From: an uncultured Eubacteriales bacterium
GTDB lineage: Bacteria > Bacillota > Clostridia > Oscillospirales > CAG-272
Direction: 5' to 3'
DNA length: 25,697 bases
Assembly: GCA_900547565.1 (NCBI GenBank)
Contig: URHI01000012.1
Span: 1 to 25,697 of the forward strand
Shown: one piece after another, positions 1 to 7,952 of the stretch
Layout: each line of letters starts with the position of its first letter
Position numbering within the stretch: position 1 is the stretch's first letter
Translations under genes and position numbers: made by a program
The notes under the pieces: model-generated
The model's input: only the letters and a program-made list of their open reading frames with translations
Databases searched by the model: none
What the model was told of the DNA's origin: nothing

Positions 1-822
1 GATATTTACGCCTATGATCCGTCGGCCGTTCCGGCCGGTCACACTGCCATACGTCCGTATGATCTCAGCCTGCGCACCTACGGGGACAGCTTTATATACA
101 ACACAACCTCCTATTCGCCCAACACAGAGGCATTGCTTAAACTGAATACGCTGCCGCAGCTGTCGCCTGAAGAGCTGTCTGGTGCCCCGGTCGTGCTTAT
201 TATACATACCCACGGCACCGAGGCTTACAGCCCACAGGGCAGCATTTCCTATGACGGGGTGAGCACGCTGGCCCGCTCTGAGGATATCACGCGCAATGTC
301 GTGGCGGTCGGGCAGGCTATGGCCGACGTGCTGAACGGACGCGGCATCAGCACGCTGCACTGCGAAATAATGCATGACGTGCAGTCATACCGCGACTCTT
401 ATTCCCGCTCTGCGGCTACAATCAAAGAGTATATTGATAAATATCCTTCCATTAAATATGTTATAGACGTTCACCGGGATTCCGTAAGCGATTCCTCAGG
501 CGCACTGCTACGTCCGGTGACACTGGTAAACGGAAATGTGGCGGCGGCGCAGGTTATGTGCGTGGTCGGCAGTGATGCCGGCGGAACAGCCTGCCCGCGC
601 TGGCAGGAGAACCTGTCCTTTGCACTGCGACTGCGTTCGGCACTCAACTCTTCATACGGAAATATCTGCCGCCCGGTTTGCCTGCGCGGCTCGGCGTATA
701 ATCAGCAGTATGCCCCGGTGTCTCTGCTGCTTGAGATCGGTGCAAGCGGCAATTATCTTGACGAGGCGCTGGAGGCCGGACGCCTGTGTGCCGACGCACT
801 GGCGGATCTGATCATAGGATAG
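1..822 (+). CDS. spoIIP: Stage II sporulation protein P (SpoIIP), 5'-truncated
   Basis: The frame is open from base 1, so the gene starts before the window. The first in-window start-like codon (TTG at 133) lies inside the conserved domain and is not the real start. The visible part is the C-terminal catalytic domain. A segment reading NTTSYSP (about 91-120) is followed by IIHTHGTEAYSP (about 202-237), VIDVHRDS (about 460-483) and LLLEIGASGN (about 727-756). These His, Arg/Asp and Glu positions match the metal-dependent amidase/endopeptidase core of SpoIIP. In spore formers SpoIIP works with SpoIID and SpoIIM in the mother cell to degrade septal peptidoglycan during engulfment. The N-terminal membrane anchor would lie outside the window. 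Nothing looks broken in the visible part. The gene converges on the AraC-type gene at 965. Confidence 0.93.
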   Translation, partial: DIYAYDPSAVPAGHTAIRPYDLSLRTYGDSFIYNTTSYSPNTEALLKLNTLPQLSPEELSGAPVVLIIHTHGTEAYSPQGSISYDGVSTLARSEDITRNVVAVGQAMADVLNGRGISTLHCEIMHDVQSYRDSYSRSAATIKEYIDKYPSIKYVIDVHRDSVSDSSGALLRPVTLVNGNVAAAQVMCVVGSDAGGTACPRWQENLSFALRLRSALNSSYGNICRPVCLRGSAYNQQYAPVSLLLEIGASGNYLDEALEAGRLCADALADLIIG

Positions 823-874
823 CATGCTTTCCGGCAGAATTGTGTCCGATGGCGGCAAAATAATATTTCTGCAT

Positions 875-917
875 AGCTTGAGAGGGAACCTTTTTGAAAA
901 AGATTCCCTCTCAAGCT
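875..917. terminator. Perfect 14-bp inverted repeat, probable bidirectional terminator
   Basis: Arms 875-888 and 904-917 are exact reverse complements and enclose a 15-base loop of a T-run and an A-run. The hairpin sits between the convergent spoIIP and AraC-type genes, where a shared terminator is expected. Neither side has a clean U-tract directly after the stem, so termination is inferred from position and stem strength. It could also be a copy of a dispersed palindromic element. Confidence 0.6.
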
Positions 918-964
918 GGTCTTGTCATTGGTCTTAAGGTGCCTCTTGAAGAAAGGACCTTCAC

Positions 965-1804
965 TCATGCCTTTCTGTTTTCCAGCCGGTATTGCCTCGG
1001 CGTGACTCCCTTGAGCCTCACAAATGTGTTATAGAACTGCGGCTTGCTTTTATATCCCACCGTGTCTGAGATCTGCTCAGCCGACATATCCGTGGTGCTG
1101 AGCAATTCTGCCGCGAGCTCGATGCGCTTGCCGGTGATGTAATCGGACAAATTCATGCCCTTGTGTTTTTTGAACATGCGTGAGAAGTAGGCTGAATTAT
1201 AACGGAAGCGGTCTGCCAGCTCCTCCTGCGATATGCTTTCGGTAAAATGCTTGTCGACGTATTCCAGTGTCACCGAAATAATATACGCGGGGTCGCGGTT
1301 GGCAAGCTCGCTGCGTGCACGCTCCATGGCGCGGGAAATATACTGCGTCATCAGCTTTATCCATTGGCGGTTGACCGCTCGGAAATCGCCGGTCTTTTTT
1401 TCATTTTCGCGGGTAAGCGTGCGCAGTATGAAGTCAAGCACCTCCTGCTCGGCTGCGTTGAGTGACAGCTCAGGCTGGTACTCGGTATCGGTATAGAAAA
1501 TGCGGCGCAGCTCTTCTCCGTCGGCAGGAGTCTCGAAAAAATCGGGTGCTATCAGTAATTCGCGGTACTGAAGCTCCGTGGCCGGACGCAGGGAATGGGG
1601 AATGGAGCGATCGATAAAATACAGCGCCCCCTGCTTGAATTCGTAGCTTTTTCCGTCGATCAGCTGATTGCCGTCGCCGCTGATTGGCAGTATTACGTCA
1701 AAAAACGCATGAGTGTGTTGCTCCTCCGCGGTGTCGCAGTTGCGGCGAAGAACGCCTACGCTGTCACCCTGGGCGAGAAATTCGGTAATGTAATAATTTA
1801 TCAT
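965..1804 (-). CDS. AraC-family transcriptional regulator with cupin-like N-terminus
   Basis: A 279-aa protein. The N-terminal half (about residues 20-90, with the segment HTHAFFDVILPISGDG) resembles the cupin-type sensing domain of AraC regulators. The C-terminal ~100 residues carry two helix-turn-helix motifs (ISQEELADRFRYNSAYFSRMFKK, then MSAEQISDTVGYKSKPQFYNTF) and end in the typical TPRQYR. ATG at 1804 is preceded by AAAGG and a good minus-strand promoter. It is divergent from the aminotransferase at 2024, so that operon is a reasonable target (inference). The family often senses sugars or other small ligands, but the ligand cannot be read from the sequence. Confidence 0.88.
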   Translation of the reverse strand: MINYYITEFLAQGDSVGVLRRNCDTAEEQHTHAFFDVILPISGDGNQLIDGKSYEFKQGALYFIDRSIPHSLRPATELQYRELLIAPDFFETPADGEELRRIFYTDTEYQPELSLNAAEQEVLDFILRTLTRENEKKTGDFRAVNRQWIKLMTQYISRAMERARSELANRDPAYIISVTLEYVDKHFTESISQEELADRFRYNSAYFSRMFKKHKGMNLSDYITGKRIELAAELLSTTDMSAEQISDTVGYKSKPQFYNTFVRLKGVTPRQYRLENRKA

Positions 1805-1836
1805 AGCTTGCCTTTCTGCTTGGGACTATATGTTGT

Positions 1837-1865
1837 ATTATGTCACAAAAGCTGCAAATTGTCAA
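1837..1865 (-). promoter_or_regulatory. Sigma-A promoter of the AraC-type gene
   Basis: Minus strand: -35 TTGACA (1860-1865), 17-bp spacer, -10 CATAAT (1837-1842). The predicted transcript starts about 25 bases before the ATG at 1804. Confidence 0.7.
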
Positions 1866-1924
1866 GGTGCTCGGGTACTGTTTTTTGACATTTTGAGTTT
1901 TTTCTCGTCGGGGAATGTCGGCGG

Positions 1925-1953
1925 TTGACAAGGCAGGGGGATAGTGATATAAT
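1925..1953 (+). promoter_or_regulatory. Consensus sigma-A promoter of the aminotransferase-yitT-trpS operon
   Basis: -35 TTGACA (1925-1930), 17-bp spacer, -10 TATAAT (1948-1953), a perfect match to consensus. The leader to the ATG at 2024 would be about 64 bases, too short for a T-box or a large riboswitch. Confidence 0.88.
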
Positions 1954-2023
1954 AAAAAACAAAATATGGGTATTGTCACAGAACAGGCCCGCAGTTATAT
2001 TATGATATCAGGAGCATAAGCAA

Positions 2024-3235
2024 ATGACCTATCGCTTTTCGGATAAGATAGCCGGCCTCAAGCCAAGCGCTATACGTGAAATGTTCAAAAACGTCACTGA
2101 TCCCAATATAATTTCATTTGCCGCCGGCAATCCGTCTCCGGAGTCATTTCCGGTTGACGAGCTGGCACGGCTGTCTGCAGACATATTTTCAACGGCCTCA
2201 ACCGCCGCACTGCAATACAGCGTTACCGACGGCTATGCCCCGTTGCGCAGAGCGGTTGCCGAACGTGTAAAGAAAAAATTCGGTATTGGTTGCTCGGTTG
2301 CCGCCGGGGATACCTATGACGACACGACCATAATAGTGTCGGGCGGTCAGCAGGGAATAGAGCTGGCCTGCAAGGTGCTGTGCAACGAGGGAGATGCCGT
2401 CATATGCGAAAATCCGACGTTTGTAGGAGGCTTGAACGCTTTCCGTTCGTGTGGCGCGAGGACCGTCGGTGTGCCGTTGTGCGAGGACGGCATTGATACA
2501 GATGCGCTTGAGGCCGCCGTTATTGCGACGCCTAATGTACGCATGATGTATCTCATTCCGACCTTCCAAAATCCGGCCGGCACAACAACTTCGCTTGAAA
2601 AACGTATAAAAATATACGAAATTGCAAAAAAATACGGTATAATCATTTTTGAGGACAACCCGTACGGCGAGCTGCGCTTTGCAGGAAATGAGATACCGAC
2701 TTTAAAGTCGATGGATACCGAGGGGCTGGTGATCTACTGTTCATCCTTCTCCAAAATTCTTTCGGCCGGTATGCGCGTCGGCTACGTCACGGCACCCGAT
2801 GCCATTGCACAGAAGATGGTCGTGGCCAAGCAGTCCGAGGACGTGCACACCAACATCTTTTTTCAGATGCTGTGCTATCGCTATATGACCGAGTGCGATC
2901 TTGATGCACATATCGACAGCATACGCGCAATTAATCGCCGCAAGTGCAATCTTATGCTCGATGCGCTTGACAGCGCACTGCCGCGGTCGTGGCATTTCAC
3001 GCGTCCCGAGGGAGGCCTGTTTATATGGTGCACTCTGCCGGAAGGTATCGCTATGGAGGATGTTGTGCGATGTGCGCTTGAAAAGCAGGTCGCCGTCGTT
3101 CCCGGTACAACGTTCAACTGCGATCCGGATGCGCCGTCCGCTTGTTTCCGCCTTAACTATTCTACTCCCACAGATGAGCAGATAATAGAGGGGTGCCGCC
3201 GCCTGGGTGAGACGGCAAAGGAATTCTGCGTCTGA
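2024..3235 (+). CDS. PLP-dependent class I/II aminotransferase (2-aminoadipate transaminase-like)
   Basis: A 403-aa protein. It has the fold type I aminotransferase layout without the GntR DNA-binding domain of MocR relatives. Visible marks are SFAAGNPSPESFP near the N-terminus, SGGQQGIELACKVL, the PTFQNPAGTT motif, the cofactor-pocket aspartate in FEDNPYGELRF, and the Schiff-base lysine in SSFSKILSAGMRVGYV. The C-terminal domain contains PEGGLFIWCTLPEG and the substrate-carboxylate arginine region CFRLNYS. The closest named groups are the LysN/ARO8-type 2-aminoadipate and aromatic or branched-chain aminotransferases. The exact amino donor is not predictable. ATG 2024 follows GGAG (2010-2013). 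It is the first gene after a consensus promoter and 26 bp ahead of the YitT gene. Confidence 0.9.
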   Translation: MTYRFSDKIAGLKPSAIREMFKNVTDPNIISFAAGNPSPESFPVDELARLSADIFSTASTAALQYSVTDGYAPLRRAVAERVKKKFGIGCSVAAGDTYDDTTIIVSGGQQGIELACKVLCNEGDAVICENPTFVGGLNAFRSCGARTVGVPLCEDGIDTDALEAAVIATPNVRMMYLIPTFQNPAGTTTSLEKRIKIYEIAKKYGIIIFEDNPYGELRFAGNEIPTLKSMDTEGLVIYCSSFSKILSAGMRVGYVTAPDAIAQKMVVAKQSEDVHTNIFFQMLCYRYMTECDLDAHIDSIRAINRRKCNLMLDALDSALPRSWHFTRPEGGLFIWCTLPEGIAMEDVVRCALEKQVAVVPGTTFNCDPDAPSACFRLNYSTPTDEQIIEGCRRLGETAKEFCV

Positions 3236-3261
3236 GTGGGAATCCGAAAGGAGTCCCTGCA

Positions 3262-4143
3262 ATGGCCAAAAAGCACATCCCCGACAAACTGAAAAACGCA
3301 ATTCTGTTGACTGCCGGCAGTTTGATTTACGCACTGTCGCTGTCCTGCTTTCTTGATCCTAACCGACTGGCGCCCGGCGGCGTGTCCGGTATAGCCGTCA
3401 TTGTCAACCACACCGTGGGCTGGATAGGCACGGGTACCGTTATAATTATTCTGAATATTCCGCTGCTTATTGCCGGAATGGTGAAATTCGGACGGCGGTT
3501 CATGATCTCGACGGTTTATGCCACTGTGCTTTCATCGGTGCTGGTTGAGCTGTTCAACCTCTTCGGCACCGGGGTGCTTCCGCTGACAGATGATCTGTTT
3601 CTGGCAGCTCTTGCGGGCGGTGCGCTTATGGCGCTGGGAATAGGTCTTGTGTTCCGCGGAGGCGGCACAACAGGCGGGTCGGATATTGTCACCAAGTTTC
3701 TGAGGCTTAAATATAAGCATGTCAAGACAGGCAGTGTTTTTCTGGCAGTGGACTCGGTGGTGGTCGTGCTTTCGGCGATAATTTTTCACGACATTGAGGT
3801 AGCGCTTTATGCCGCGCTGTCGCTGGTCGTCAGCGCAACCGTGCTTGACCGGGTGCTGTACGGCACAGACGAGGCTAAGCTGGTGTATATCATAAGCGAC
3901 AAGGGTGACGAGATAGCCGACGTGCTGATGAGTCGGCTTGACGTTGGCGTGACTTACCTTGAGGGGCAGGGAGCCTACACGGGCAATGACAAAAAAGTGC
4001 TCATGTGCGCCGCGCACAAGCGTGCATTTCCGCGCATACGCGAGGTGGTCACGGATGTAGACGACATGGCCTTCATGATAGTCAGTTCGGCTCAGGAAAT
4101 TTTCGGAGAGGGCTTCAAAAACCATCGCTCCGGTGACTTATAA
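3262..4143 (+). CDS. YitT family membrane protein (DUF161/DUF2179)
   Basis: A 293-aa protein. About five hydrophobic segments lie in residues 10-190, including the Gly-rich FRGGGTTGGSDIV motif typical of the YitT family. A soluble C-terminal domain from about residue 205 (AKLVYIISDKGDEIADVL, then LEGQGAYTGNDKKVLMC) is the DUF2179 domain. The family lies in the cytoplasmic membrane and its transport or signalling role is not established. ATG 3262 follows AAGGAG. It sits 26 bp after the aminotransferase and 28 bp before trpS, with no promoter or terminator visible between them, so it is probably co-transcribed. Confidence 0.9.
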   Translation: MAKKHIPDKLKNAILLTAGSLIYALSLSCFLDPNRLAPGGVSGIAVIVNHTVGWIGTGTVIIILNIPLLIAGMVKFGRRFMISTVYATVLSSVLVELFNLFGTGVLPLTDDLFLAALAGGALMALGIGLVFRGGGTTGGSDIVTKFLRLKYKHVKTGSVFLAVDSVVVVLSAIIFHDIEVALYAALSLVVSATVLDRVLYGTDEAKLVYIISDKGDEIADVLMSRLDVGVTYLEGQGAYTGNDKKVLMCAAHKRAFPRIREVVTDVDDMAFMIVSSAQEIFGEGFKNHRSGDL

Positions 4144-4171
4144 CTTATTCAATTGAAAGGAATTACAAATC

Positions 4172-5167
4172 ATGCTTAACGACAGACAGGTGTCATTTTC
4201 CGGGGTTCAGCCCAGCGGAAACCTGACAATAGGAAACTATCTGGGGGCTATCAAGAATTTCCCCTATTTTTCGGATAAATACAAATGCTTCTACTGCGTG
4301 GTGGACATGCATGCCATCACTGTCCGCCAGGTCCCGGCCGAGCTGCGCCGCCGGACATACGAAACGTTGGCACTTTATATTGCCTGCGGACTTGATCCGG
4401 ACAAGAATACACTTTATGTTCAGTCTCACGTCCCCGCGCACGCAGAGCTGGCATGGATACTCAATTGCTTTACCATGTTCGGCGAGCTGTCGCGCATGAC
4501 GCAGTTCAAGGACAAGAGTGCAAAGCATGCAGATAACATAAACGCCGGGCTGTTTACATATCCCAGCCTTATGGCGGCGGATATACTGCTTTATCAGACA
4601 GATGTTGTTCCGATCGGTGCCGACCAGAAGCAGCATGTAGAGCTTACGCGCAACATTGCCGAACGTATCAACCAGATTTATCCCGGGCTGTTCACCGTGC
4701 CAGAACCTATAATCCCCAACAGCGGTGCCAAGATCATGTCGCTTGCCGATCCGACAAAGAAAATGAGCAAGTCGGACGAAAATGAAAATGCAGTCGTGCG
4801 GATACTCGATGACCGCGACACAATACTGCGCAAATTCCGCCGCGCTGTGACCGATTCCGACACTGTCGTGCGCTTTGCCGAGGGCAAGGACGGAATAAAT
4901 AATCTCATGACTATTTATTCCTGCCTTACCGGCAAGAGCATGGAGGACATTGAGCGGGAATTTGACGGTCATGGCTACGGAGATTTCAAGAGCGCGGTCG
5001 GTGAGGTATGTGCCGATGCTCTGGCTCCTGTTCAGAATGAATTCCGTCGGTTGTGCGACGACAGGGCTTATCTCGAGGCTCAGATGAAAAAGGGCGCGGA
5101 TGAGGCTGCTTACTTTGCGAGAAAAACGCTGTCAAAGGTCAAGAAAAAGCTGGGCTTTATCGTCTGA
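4172..5167 (+). CDS. trpS: Tryptophanyl-tRNA synthetase
   Basis: A 331-aa class Ic aminoacyl-tRNA synthetase, full length for bacterial TrpS. The HIGH-like signature is PSGNLTIGNYLGAI (residues 14-27) and the KMSKS loop is KKMSKSDENE (residues 196-205). Between them are the tryptophan and dimer-interface segments VVDMHAIT and LLYQTDVVPIGADQKQH. It charges tRNA-Trp in the cytosol. ATG 4172 is preceded by GAAAGGA. It is the last gene of a likely three-gene operon. No T-box leader is directly upstream: the gap is only 28 bp. Confidence 0.97.
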   Translation: MLNDRQVSFSGVQPSGNLTIGNYLGAIKNFPYFSDKYKCFYCVVDMHAITVRQVPAELRRRTYETLALYIACGLDPDKNTLYVQSHVPAHAELAWILNCFTMFGELSRMTQFKDKSAKHADNINAGLFTYPSLMAADILLYQTDVVPIGADQKQHVELTRNIAERINQIYPGLFTVPEPIIPNSGAKIMSLADPTKKMSKSDENENAVVRILDDRDTILRKFRRAVTDSDTVVRFAEGKDGINNLMTIYSCLTGKSMEDIEREFDGHGYGDFKSAVGEVCADALAPVQNEFRRLCDDRAYLEAQMKKGADEAAYFARKTLSKVKKKLGFIV

Positions 5168-5245
5168 GTGACGGCGCAGAGCGTCCTTTTATTGAAACAT
5201 CACAAATTATGCGCCTAAAAAACGGCAAATTCTCCTTACCTGCGA

Positions 5246-5274
5246 TTGACACGGATAATGTGACGTGTTATAAT
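5246..5274 (+). promoter_or_regulatory. Consensus sigma-A promoter of asnA
   Basis: -35 TTGACA (5246-5251), 17-bp spacer, -10 TATAAT (5269-5274), an exact consensus match. Predicted start near 5281, giving a leader of about 48 bases. The -10 lies inside the palindrome at 5266-5291. Confidence 0.9.
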
Positions 5275-5291
5275 AATTTATTATTATAACA
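5266..5291. promoter_or_regulatory. Perfect 26-bp palindrome over the asnA -10 and start site, candidate operator
   Basis: Left arm 5266-5277 (TGTTATAATAAT) is the exact reverse complement of right arm 5280-5291, with a 2-base centre. The left arm contains the -10 box and the centre falls just before the predicted transcription start. Only part of the repeat would be transcribed, so a DNA operator is more likely than an RNA hairpin. A repressor bound here would block RNA polymerase. The cognate regulator is unknown. Confidence 0.6.
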
Positions 5292-5328
5292 TTTTTCCGG
5301 CGCAATCTGCCGGGGTCGTGAGGTTGTT

Positions 5329-6333
5329 ATGTCAAGGCTTGAAATACCGTTAAACTATAAACCGCAGCTGTCACTGCGTCAGACCGAAGTGGCTATTAAA
5401 AAAGTCAAGGACTTTTTTGAACGTGATCTGGCGATTCAGCTCAATCTGACCCGCGTGTCGGCACCCTTGTTCGTAGATGCGACAAGCGGTCTTAACGACA
5501 ACCTCAACGGTGTTGAGCGTCCGGTCGATTTTTCACTTTACTCTGGCGAGCATTTTGAAATTGTCCATTCATTGGCTAAGTGGAAGCGCATGGCGCTCAA
5601 AAGCTACGGCTTTGAGCCGGGCGAAGGGCTGTACACCGATATGAATGCTATCCGCCGCGATGAGGATACCGACAATATTCATTCTATCTTTGTCGATCAG
5701 TGGGACTGGGAAAAGGTGATACGCCGGGAGGAGCGCACGCAAGACACGTTCCGTCATGCGGTCAAGCTGATTTACGCGTCGTTGAGACATACCGAAATAT
5801 TCATTGCAGATGATTACAATTTTATAAACCGACTGCTGCCGGAGCGCATTGAGTTTGTTACATCGCAACAGCTGGAGGACAGATATCCCGATAAAACGCC
5901 CAAGCAGCGCGAGTATCTTGCCGCACGGGAGTACGGCGCGGTGTGCATCATGCAGATCGGCGGTAAAATGAAGTCGGGACAGATTCACGACGGCAGAGCG
6001 CCCGACTATGATGACTGGACACTGAACGGAGATATCATCGTTTATTATCCCGTGCTTGATATTGCGTTTGAGCTGTCGTCTATGGGTGTGCGCGTCGACG
6101 AGGATGCGCTGGTGCGTCAGCTGGCCGAGGCGGGGTGTCCCGAACGGGCAAAGCTGCCTTTCCACCGTGCACTGCTGAACGGTGAGCTGCCGTATACCAT
6201 CGGCGGCGGCATAGGACAGTCGAGAATGTGCATGTTCTTTTTGCGCAAGGCGCACATAGGAGAGGTACAGTCTTCCTTCTGGGATGCCGAGACTCATCGG
6301 CTGTGTGCGGAAAATAAGATCTATTTGCTGTAA
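5329..6333 (+). CDS. asnA: Aspartate--ammonia ligase (asparagine synthetase A)
   Basis: A 334-aa protein, the normal length of AsnA. The enzyme is related to class II aminoacyl-tRNA synthetases and makes asparagine from aspartate, ammonia and ATP. Family marks include LTRVSAPLFVDATSGLNDNL near residues 40-60, KWKRMALKSYGF, GLYTDMNAIRRDED, VDQWDWEKVI and the C-terminal GGGIGQSRMCMFFL. ATG 5329 follows a GTGAGG sequence. It is transcribed alone from its own promoter with a palindromic operator candidate, and ends before a strong shared terminator. The AsnA type uses ammonia rather than glutamine, so supply depends on the cell's ammonium. Confidence 0.97.
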   Translation: MSRLEIPLNYKPQLSLRQTEVAIKKVKDFFERDLAIQLNLTRVSAPLFVDATSGLNDNLNGVERPVDFSLYSGEHFEIVHSLAKWKRMALKSYGFEPGEGLYTDMNAIRRDEDTDNIHSIFVDQWDWEKVIRREERTQDTFRHAVKLIYASLRHTEIFIADDYNFINRLLPERIEFVTSQQLEDRYPDKTPKQREYLAAREYGAVCIMQIGGKMKSGQIHDGRAPDYDDWTLNGDIIVYYPVLDIAFELSSMGVRVDEDALVRQLAEAGCPERAKLPFHRALLNGELPYTIGGGIGQSRMCMFFLRKAHIGEVQSSFWDAETHRLCAENKIYLL

Positions 6334-6394
6334 TCAGCAGGACAGTCCGATCTGCTGAAAAAACACGCAAGTGATGCGAGGGTGCAGATAATAC

Positions 6395-6441
6395 AAACAA
6401 AAATCACTTTACCGACAAATGCAGTAAAGTGATTTTTGTTT
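6395..6441. terminator. Strong bidirectional terminator
   Basis: A 17-bp perfect stem (6395-6411 with 6425-6441) and 13-base loop. The stem ends in T-rich sequence on both strands. It lies between convergent asnA and the ECF S-component gene and probably ends both the asnA and the metY-metA-ECF transcripts. Confidence 0.85.
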
Positions 6442-6478
6442 TGAGTAATATATTTTCTTCGTCGTTCCTGAGACGAAA

Positions 6479-7006
6479 TTATTTTCCGACTCCGAACATG
6501 TTCTGAATATACTTAACTTTTGACAGCGGAATCATCACCAGTGATGCCAGTATAACGCCTGAGCCTGCCTGGATAAGATTGGGGACCACACCGGATAACG
6601 CTCCGGCAAAGCCGTACAAAGCTATCTCATATACGAAATAGCCTGCCACCATGATGACCTCACCGGCAATGCCGGCTACAGCGTAAAACGGCAGCTTGTG
6701 ATTCCGTCCGCGGCTCAAGAGGCGGAACAGCACCGATGCCAGCGCAGCTACACCCCATTTGATGAGGAAAGTTGCGGGAACGTACTGTGCCGCACCGAGT
6801 ATCAGATCGGTAAGTCCCGAACCGATGGCGGCGGCAAGTCCACCCCACAGCGGCCCGAGCAAAAAGCCGGATAACAGCACAAAGCAGTCACCGAGGTGGA
6901 TATAGCCTCCGGCAGGTGAATATGTCAATACTATCATGGTCGAAAGGCAGGTCAGCGCTGCCATGAGCGCTGATGCGACAATTTTGTGAATGTGATTTGT
7001 TTTCAT
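6479..7006 (-). CDS. ECF transporter S component (substrate-binding membrane subunit)
   Basis: A 175-aa, strongly hydrophobic protein with about five to six membrane segments. The pattern GGYIHLGDCFVLLSGFLLGP followed by LAAAIGSGLTDLI and FLIKWGVAAL is typical of energy-coupling-factor S components of the ECF-ribofla_trS/DUF1393-like group (PF07155-type). S components bind a vitamin or other small ligand and dock on a shared EcfA-EcfA'-EcfT module, which is not in this window. ATG 7006 lies only 10 bp after metA. Its ribosome site is weak (GAGA), so translation may depend on metA. Linkage to metY and metA suggests methionine, a precursor or a cofactor such as vitamin B6 as substrate. That is inference. 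Confidence 0.82.
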   Translation of the reverse strand: MKTNHIHKIVASALMAALTCLSTMIVLTYSPAGGYIHLGDCFVLLSGFLLGPLWGGLAAAIGSGLTDLILGAAQYVPATFLIKWGVAALASVLFRLLSRGRNHKLPFYAVAGIAGEVIMVAGYFVYEIALYGFAGALSGVVPNLIQAGSGVILASLVMIPLSKVKYIQNMFGVGK

Positions 7007-7016
7007 AGTCTTTATC

Positions 7017-7934
7017 TCATTCTATTTCATTGATATTGTAGGGGGTTGTCTGGTAAACGAAATAGTTCAGCCAGTTGGAATAAAGCAGATTGGCACAGCT
7101 TCGCCATCGTACAAGCGGAGGACGTGACGGATCGTCTTGAGGGTAGTAGTTGGCAGGGACTGCGGTTGCCAATCCCGCTTCTTTGTCCCGCAGGTATTCG
7201 CGCTCCAGCGTGTCGGCGTCGTACTCTGAGTGGCCGGTGACAAACACCTGCTTGCCGCGGTCGGTCATACATATAAATACTCCCGCTTCGGGCGATGAGG
7301 CAATGATCTTCAGCTCGGGGTGCTTTTCTATATCATCACGGCGGACCGTTGTATATCTTGAATGAGGCACCCAGAATTCGTCATCAAAGCCGCGCATCAG
7401 CATTGAGTGCCGATGGTCGGTATGATGCCGGAACACACCGAAAAGCTTGTGCTCAAGCGGATATTTAGGTATTCCGAAATGATAGTAAAGTCCGGCCTGT
7501 GCACCCCAACAGATGTGAAACGTGCTTGTGACATGTGTTTTGCTCCACTCCATGATATCACACAGCTCTTTCCAGTATTCGACCTGCTCAAACTCCATCT
7601 GCTCCACCGGTGCACCGGTGATTATCATGCCGTCATATTTGCGGTCGCGCACCTCGTCGAATGTGTGGTAAAACGCCAGCATGTGTTCGGCCGATGTGTG
7701 CCGGGCCTTGTGCGTGGCGGTCTGAAGCAGTTCAAGCTCGACTTGGAGCGGCGTATTTCCTATCAGACGCGCGATCTGCGTCTCGGTGACGACCTTTGTA
7801 GGCATAAGATTGAGCATTAGTATGTGAAGCGGCCGGATGTCCTGTGTGATGGCCCGCGTTTCGGTCATCACAAATATGTTTTCCTTCAGCAGTGTGTCGG
7901 TGGCTGGCAACAGATTAGGTATTTTGATTGGCAT
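7017..7934 (-). CDS. metA: Homoserine O-acetyltransferase (MetA/MetAA type)
   Basis: A 305-aa protein of the MetA family, which activates the homoserine hydroxyl in methionine synthesis. Catalytic residues are visible: Cys142 in FHICWGAQAGLY, His235 and Glu237 in FVTGHSEYD. Residue 111 is Glu (GAPVEQMEF). In characterised MetA enzymes Glu111 goes with acetyl-CoA and Gly111 with succinyl-CoA, so this enzyme is predicted to be an acetyltransferase despite the usual 'O-succinyltransferase' label. ATG 7934 follows a strong AAGGAGGT. The gene lies 18 bp after metY and 10 bp before the ECF gene, which implies one operon. Its product, O-acetylhomoserine, is the substrate expected for the neighbouring MetY. 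Confidence 0.95.
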   Translation of the reverse strand: MPIKIPNLLPATDTLLKENIFVMTETRAITQDIRPLHILMLNLMPTKVVTETQIARLIGNTPLQVELELLQTATHKARHTSAEHMLAFYHTFDEVRDRKYDGMIITGAPVEQMEFEQVEYWKELCDIMEWSKTHVTSTFHICWGAQAGLYYHFGIPKYPLEHKLFGVFRHHTDHRHSMLMRGFDDEFWVPHSRYTTVRRDDIEKHPELKIIASSPEAGVFICMTDRGKQVFVTGHSEYDADTLEREYLRDKEAGLATAVPANYYPQDDPSRPPLVRWRSCANLLYSNWLNYFVYQTTPYNINEIE

Positions 7935-7952
7935 GGCGCCACCTCCTTGGTT

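Noticed and set aside
4144..4171. T-box riboswitch upstream of trpS
   Set aside because: Only 28 bases separate it from yitT, and the operon leader ahead of 2024 is only about 64 bases. Neither can hold a T-box.
4193..4972. 259-aa minus-strand frame opposite trpS, and a similar 242-aa one opposite asnA (5569-6297)
   Set aside because: Both lie wholly inside unambiguous housekeeping genes, have shuffled composition and have no start signals.
5168..5245. Terminator after trpS
   Set aside because: A GACG/CGTC pair flanks a short loop before CTTTTATT, but the stem is only 4 bp with a mismatch next to it.
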